A program made the position numbers and the translations under genes. Shown in pieces: positions 6,755-10,136 of a stretch of DNA of 10,136 nucleotides; within the stretch, counting starts at the first letter, position 1; every line of letters begins with the position of its first letter. Source of the DNA: Campylobacterales bacterium (lineage in GTDB: Bacteria > Campylobacterota > Campylobacteria > Campylobacterales > QNZT01); assembly GCA_027056215.1 (NCBI GenBank), contig JALULO010000138.1, forward strand, positions 1 to 10,136. Reading direction: 5' to 3'. Under the pieces are notes generated by a model. That model made no database searches and was not told where the DNA came from. It worked only from the letters and a program-made list of their open reading frames with translations.

Positions 6755-7951
6755 ATGATTAAAAGCATAAAAGACTCTAACATATTGAATTATATCATTG
6801 TACTTTATGCTTTTTGCATACCTCTTTCATTGGATCTGATCAGAATATTGGCTCTATTAATCATTATCCTTTGGTTTGTCCAAGGAGAGATAAAATCAAA
6901 AATAGCTTTAATAAAAAAAGAACCATTTTTCCTGTCAATCGGCATTTTATTACTTATACTCTTAATTTCACTGCTCTGGACAGACATTGATAATCTTACA
7001 TTTGGTATCAAATATATTAAGAGATATTGGTATATACTGCCTATGTTTGTAATATATACATCCATAGATAAAAAATTTATATCCATAGCCCTATCGGGAT
7101 TTATTGCAGGCATGTTCATTAGTGAACTTGTCTCATATAGTATATTTTTTGAATTTATACACATTAATGGGGCAAATCATAAAGACCCGGCTCCTTTCAT
7201 GCACCATACACTATATAGTGTTTTTCTTGTCTTTACTGCCGGTATTTTACTAAACCGAATGATAACATCTGAATCCATAAAACATAAAGTTATTTATGGA
7301 ATATTTTTCACTACTATTACAGCTAATTTATTTATAAATTCAGGTCGCACAGGACAATTTTTATTTTTGTTTGTATTGGTATCAGTGTTGATCGGGCACT
7401 ACAAAATTACCGTAAGATCACTATTTATCAGCCTGTTTTTACTACTAACAATACCATACTTGGCATTTACATTTAGTCCAAATTTTAAAACAAGAATGAT
7501 ACAAACATACACAAATATAAACAAGATCTCATATTCAACTCCTATTGGATCAAGAATAGGACTAAATATTGTTGCCAAAGATATATTTTTACAAAATCCG
7601 ATCATTGGTGTGGGTGTTGGTGACTACCTAAGTGAAAAAAATAAAATGGTACAACAAAAATACCCAGATAGAAAATATGTAAAAAAATTGGTTCATTATC
7701 ACAATCAATATGCAGAATTTGCTGTCATTGCAGGAATATTTGGACTACTTGCATATATATTCATTTTTATATCTCTTCTCAAAACTAGCATAACAGATAG
7801 AAGAATGAATACCATTCTATATATTTTAGTATCAACGATAGCTATTTCATCTCTCAGTGATGCGATGTTTCACCTAAATAGACCTCTGAGTCTTTTTGCA
7901 CTATTTGTTGGGCTGATTCTTGCTTGGAAAAAATTCGAGAATACTAATTAA
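6755..7951 (+). CDS. O-antigen polymerase/ligase family membrane protein (Wzy/WaaL-like)
   Basis: Polytopic inner-membrane protein of 398 residues with about ten to twelve hydrophobic segments, fitting the O-antigen ligase superfamily (PF04932). Family-type features are NSGRTGQ (195-201) with Arg198 at the end of a membrane helix, a large polar loop between about 240 and 320 containing GSRIGL, NPIIGVGVGDY (281-291) and HYHNQYAEF (314-322) with the HxHNQY signature, then GIFGLLAYI. Such proteins either polymerise undecaprenyl-linked repeat units (Wzy) or ligate the finished polymer to lipid A-core (WaaL); the sequence alone does not decide. Its place next to Wzz favours polymerase, whereas the NSGRTG and HNQY pair is common in ligases too. 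It has its own probable promoter after a 264-base gap, and ends 46 bases before the convergent cluster. Translation is visibly richer in A+T than manC or wzz. Confidence 0.82.
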   Translation: MIKSIKDSNILNYIIVLYAFCIPLSLDLIRILALLIIILWFVQGEIKSKIALIKKEPFFLSIGILLLILLISLLWTDIDNLTFGIKYIKRYWYILPMFVIYTSIDKKFISIALSGFIAGMFISELVSYSIFFEFIHINGANHKDPAPFMHHTLYSVFLVFTAGILLNRMITSESIKHKVIYGIFFTTITANLFINSGRTGQFLFLFVLVSVLIGHYKITVRSLFISLFLLLTIPYLAFTFSPNFKTRMIQTYTNINKISYSTPIGSRIGLNIVAKDIFLQNPIIGVGVGDYLSEKNKMVQQKYPDRKYVKKLVHYHNQYAEFAVIAGIFGLLAYIFIFISLLKTSITDRRMNTILYILVSTIAISSLSDAMFHLNRPLSLFALFVGLILAWKKFENTN

Positions 7952-7997
7952 AAATTACAAACCCTATGCGTTGAGGTATTTGGACTTGATGTAACAT
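7952..7997. other. Gap between convergent genes, no clear terminator
   Basis: Forty-six bases separate the stop codons of the plus-strand polymerase/ligase gene and the minus-strand glycosyltransferase gene. I see no GC-rich stem followed by a T-run on either strand, so termination here is either factor-dependent or extends into the opposing genes. This is where the locus changes direction. Confidence 0.5.
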
Positions 7998-9068
7998 CTA
8001 CTGTTCCTTCAGTAATTTTACGTACTGTTCAAAGATCGATGCTTTATTAAATCGTTCAAGTTCATTCATATCAATTTCTATACTGCTTTCTAAAGCCTCA
8101 TCTATCTTTTTTGCCAATGCTGCTGAATCATTTACAGGAACAAGCCAATGTGAAAGTGCTCCAACCAATATTTCTTTTGGTCCAGTAGGGCAATCTGTGG
8201 AAACAACAGGTGTTCCCAAAATAAGAGATTCTATCATCACTGTCGGTAAACCTTCCCGTTCTGAAGAGAGGACAAGTAGTTTTGCATGTTTCATATATTT
8301 ATAGGGATTTTGCTGAAAACCTAAAATTTCCACTCTATTTTCAAGCCCGTAAGCCTGTATCATCGCTTGAGCTTCTTTCGTTTTTGCAGCTAAAATAATT
8401 AATTTGACTTGAGTTTTTGTTTGCCTGAGTGCTTCAAACAATATATCATAACGTTTTTGTCTTCTAAATGCTGATGGAGCTATCATATACGGCTCTGCCA
8501 TATCAAGCACTTCCTTTCCTTTTTCTACAATAGATTCAAAATCAAAAGGATTATAAATTGTTTTTGCCTCAAGATAATCTATATTTAGTACATCAAGTTC
8601 TGGGATAATAGACTTTGCTACAGTAATAAGCTTTTCATTTTTATATAGCCATTGATATACTTGCAATTTTTTCTTTGCCCTTTTTTTTGTAAACTTTTCA
8701 AGTTCTGTTTTATAAGACATATGAATAACAAAATACTTATTTTCATGATCCAAGTATTTTACAACCCTATCTGCTCTTGGCAAATTAGAAATGATCAAAT
8801 CGAATTTTCCAATTTTTTCCATTTTTGACTTTAAAATTTTTGCGTAGATACGATCTCCTGCTTTACCCAAAATTTTATATACATCTTTCCCTTTTGATAA
8901 TGGTATGATTGGAAAATTATATTCAGAAGTTTTGTACTTTTTTACATTATCCAAAATAAATAATACAACAGAAAAATTGTTATCTTCAAATAATTTTGCT
9001 TGTGCCAAAGCAACCTTTTCAGCCCCGCTTCCTGCCAAATTTGTAACAACAATACCAATTCTTTTCAT
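7998..9068 (-). CDS. GT4 family glycosyltransferase
   Basis: GT-B retaining glycosyltransferase of 356 residues, the usual length. The N-terminal domain begins MKRIGIVVTNLAGSGAEKVALAQA (glycine-rich loop with GAEK at 15-18), typical of the acceptor side. The C-terminal domain starts near IAPSAFRRQKRYDILFEAL (196-214), with Arg and Lys in the donor-phosphate-binding positions, and carries LSSEREGLPTVMIESL with the EX7E pair Glu272 and Glu280, then GTPVVSTDCPTGPKEIL (285-301). The DCPTGPKEIL tail is characteristic of GT4 enzymes acting on N-acetylated or galactose-type acceptors in O-antigen/LPS and capsule loci, but the specific sugar is not predictable. The ATG at 9068 overlaps the stop of the ELM1 gene as ATGA, with AAAAGGA 5 bases upstream; an earlier in-frame ATG at 9074 overlaps that site and is less likely. 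It probably acts with the ELM1-family protein and the partial upstream gene in one operon. Confidence 0.9.
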   Translation of the reverse strand: MKRIGIVVTNLAGSGAEKVALAQAKLFEDNNFSVVLFILDNVKKYKTSEYNFPIIPLSKGKDVYKILGKAGDRIYAKILKSKMEKIGKFDLIISNLPRADRVVKYLDHENKYFVIHMSYKTELEKFTKKRAKKKLQVYQWLYKNEKLITVAKSIIPELDVLNIDYLEAKTIYNPFDFESIVEKGKEVLDMAEPYMIAPSAFRRQKRYDILFEALRQTKTQVKLIILAAKTKEAQAMIQAYGLENRVEILGFQQNPYKYMKHAKLLVLSSEREGLPTVMIESLILGTPVVSTDCPTGPKEILVGALSHWLVPVNDSAALAKKIDEALESSIEIDMNELERFNKASIFEQYVKLLKEQ

Positions 9069-10057
9069 AAACATCCTTTTAATTGATCTGCTAATTTTTG
9101 CATATATTTAACTGAAGATGTTACAGAAGGAGGATAATCTTTCAGATCGGATAACTCCTCTATTTTAGATCTCATAATACACTTTCCCTCTTCAAACTTT
9201 TCCAAAATTTTTTGATAATCATTTTCAGGCTCTGCCTGCTTTGGCACTAATGTGACTACAGCTTTCCCTGATGACACCGCCTCACTGACCATCGAAGCAC
9301 TCTCTTCTGTTACATAAACCTGTTGACTCAGTGTAAGAAATACCCCTACTGTCTTTAATGGTTTTTTGTGATAAGCAATGAACATTTCACTCTTCATCTG
9401 CTCCTGCATCTTCTCTTCAAAAATTTCAGGTGTTCTACGGGAAGTTGTTATCAGCCAATTTGTTTTAGCAGCCGTAGCATTAACAAAAGCAATAAGATGG
9501 TCTATCTCTTCTTCAGTATAATGGTACCCGGAACCATCTCCACCTATCAGCAGTGTATGGTAAGAGACATTTGGATCAAGTCCATACTTGATACAGAAAT
9601 CCTCAGGATTACCAGTGTAGGGCAATGTCGGTGCCACATCAAGCACTATCTGGTTATTAAAACCAAGATCAAGTACTGTCAATACTTTTGTAAATAGTTT
9701 ATTATCAAGTTTTTTGGGATTTCCTATGAAGAGTGTAGTTGCACCAAACCATAGTCCGATTAAAGCATTCAAAAGAGAAGTGTCTTTCCCTGAAGAGATG
9801 ACAACTTCAGGATGCTCGGAAAGGTCAATCTCTTCATAAAACCAAGAGATATTTTCCGGTCGAAACATATGTGTAAGTATCCATTTTCCCAATAAACTGT
9901 TTAGCAGCATACGCAAAAGGTATTTGCTAAACTTTTTTACCTTTACTTCAACATAACGTACTTCAACCTCTTCAATCTCCTTGATCGCTTCAGCTACAGC
10001 AAGACTCTGATTGTAGTGTCCTGGTTTCCCATCACTTAGAACTAAGACTCTCTTCAA
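9065..10057 (-). CDS. ELM1/GT-B-like family protein (PF06258)
   Basis: Member of the family named after plant mitochondrial fission protein ELM1; bacterial members have no settled function and are thought to have a GT-B-like fold. The 330-residue protein has the family landmarks: N-terminal VLVLSDGKPGHYNQSLAVAEAI (4-25), VVISSGKDTSLLNALI (85-100), LLIGGDGSGYHY (169-180), ITTSRRTPE (203-211) and VTEESASMVSEAVSSGKAV (249-267), the last resembling a nucleotide-sugar-binding segment. A TTG at 10057 is chosen as start because GGAG lies 6 bases upstream and family members begin MK-VLVLSDGKPG; the ATG at 10069 (four more residues, MEKC) has no ribosome site. With the TTG start it overlaps the upstream partial gene by 26 bases and the downstream glycosyltransferase by 4. 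The position between probable glycosyltransferases suggests a role in glycan synthesis, perhaps as a glycosyltransferase itself; this is inference. Confidence 0.82.
   Translation of the reverse strand: MKRVLVLSDGKPGHYNQSLAVAEAIKEIEEVEVRYVEVKVKKFSKYLLRMLLNSLLGKWILTHMFRPENISWFYEEIDLSEHPEVVISSGKDTSLLNALIGLWFGATTLFIGNPKKLDNKLFTKVLTVLDLGFNNQIVLDVAPTLPYTGNPEDFCIKYGLDPNVSYHTLLIGGDGSGYHYTEEEIDHLIAFVNATAAKTNWLITTSRRTPEIFEEKMQEQMKSEMFIAYHKKPLKTVGVFLTLSQQVYVTEESASMVSEAVSSGKAVVTLVPKQAEPENDYQKILEKFEEGKCIMRSKIEELSDLKDYPPSVTSSVKYMQKLADQLKGCL
9074..9080 (-). promoter_or_regulatory. Ribosome binding site deciding the minus-strand glycosyltransferase start
   Basis: Read on the minus strand, AAAAGGA ends 5 bases before ATG 9068. 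It lies inside the last codons of the ELM1 gene, so translation of the two genes is probably coupled. Confidence 0.6.
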
Positions 10058-10136
10058 GCATTTCTCCATATAATAATATTAATTTCTCATACATTTTTTC
10101 ATATATGAACTCTTCTTTTGCAAATTCAAAACATTT
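10032..10136 (-). CDS. C-terminal end of an upstream gene, probably a glycosyltransferase (partial)
   Basis: A frame open to the window edge on the minus strand codes for the last 34 residues of a protein: KCFEFAKEEFIYEKMYEKL, then ILLYGEMLEESLSSK, ending in TGA at 10034-10032. The acidic, aromatic helix pattern (AKEEFIYEKMYEKLILLYGEML) looks like the C-terminal helix of GT4-type glycosyltransferases. With so little sequence the family is a guess; that this is a coding tail is better supported by the codon pattern, the tight 26-base overlap with the ELM1 gene and the lack of any other gene between 10058 and the edge. Confidence 0.55.
   Translation of the reverse strand, partial: KCFEFAKEEFIYEKMYEKLILLYGEMLEESLSSK
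10064..10067 (-). promoter_or_regulatory. Ribosome binding site deciding the ELM1 gene start
   Basis: GGAG on the minus strand, 6 bases before TTG 10057, and overlapping the alternative ATG at 10069-10067. It argues for the TTG start. Confidence 0.45.

Noticed and set aside
6805..7164. 119-codon minus-strand frame
   Set aside because: Antisense to the membrane protein gene; composition is that of a reversed hydrophobic sequence with no recognisable domain or ribosome site.
7951..8019. Inverted repeat AAAATTAC (7951-7958) and GTAATTTT (8012-8019)
   Set aside because: Low-complexity 8-mers 53 bases apart in AT-rich DNA; expected by chance and not placed like a terminator.
8001..8020. Hairpin TACTG/CAGTA followed by ATTTT, as a possible terminator
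   Set aside because: The stem has only five pairs and the T-run is short and interrupted; it lies in the coding end of the glycosyltransferase gene.
9368..9697. 109-codon plus-strand frame
   Set aside because: It lies wholly opposite the well-supported ELM1-family gene and shows no protein family pattern; it is a shadow of the minus-strand codons.
1..10136. Mobile elements, CRISPR arrays, tRNA genes, or defence systems
   Set aside because: No transposase, integrase, regularly spaced repeats or tRNA-like folds were seen; all intact genes fit polysaccharide synthesis.

Overview
The window is a surface-polysaccharide locus, most likely O-antigen, capsule or exopolysaccharide, made by the Wzx/Wzy-type route. 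The organism looks like an AT-rich Gram-negative bacterium, and my best guess is a Campylobacterota member of the Sulfurovum/Sulfurimonas kind. That placement is inference. It rests on the low G+C, the frequent ATA, AGA and TTA codons, the tight overlapping genes, and TATAAT boxes without clear -35 partners. There is no rRNA or other marker in the window to confirm it.

Positions 1-6490, plus strand: a run of closely packed genes. In order they are the 3' part of a GT4 glycosyltransferase, a WcaF-like hexapeptide acetyltransferase, a WcaI-like GT4 glycosyltransferase, a bifunctional GDP-mannose enzyme (ManC type), a WbaP-type polyprenyl-phosphate hexose-1-phosphate transferase, and a Wzz-type chain-length regulator. 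WbaP would load the first sugar phosphate on undecaprenyl phosphate. ManC supplies GDP-mannose, which is also the precursor of GDP-fucose. The glycosyltransferases extend the repeat unit, WcaF acetylates it, and Wzz sets chain length.

Positions 6491-6754: a gap that holds the last 32 codons of a second, otherwise missing, WbaP-like gene, in the same frame as wzz and directly behind its stop codon. After it comes AT-rich DNA with candidate promoter elements. This remnant is the most distinctive observation in the window. Positions 6755-7951, plus strand: an O-antigen polymerase/ligase family membrane protein.

Positions 7998-10136, minus strand: a convergent cluster. Read in its own direction it holds the tail of an unlisted protein, probably a glycosyltransferase (partial at the window edge), a bacterial ELM1-family protein (PF06258), and a GT4 glycosyltransferase. 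The three genes overlap one another and are probably translationally coupled. No flippase (Wzx), phosphomannomutase or GDP-mannose dehydratase lies inside the window; they would have to be elsewhere. I saw no RNA genes, insertion sequences or CRISPR arrays. I did not find a convincing new biological system. The items worth a second look are the decayed glycosylphosphotransferase, the WbaP with a degenerate central domain, the ELM1 protein among glycosyltransferases, and a structured wbaP-wzz gap.
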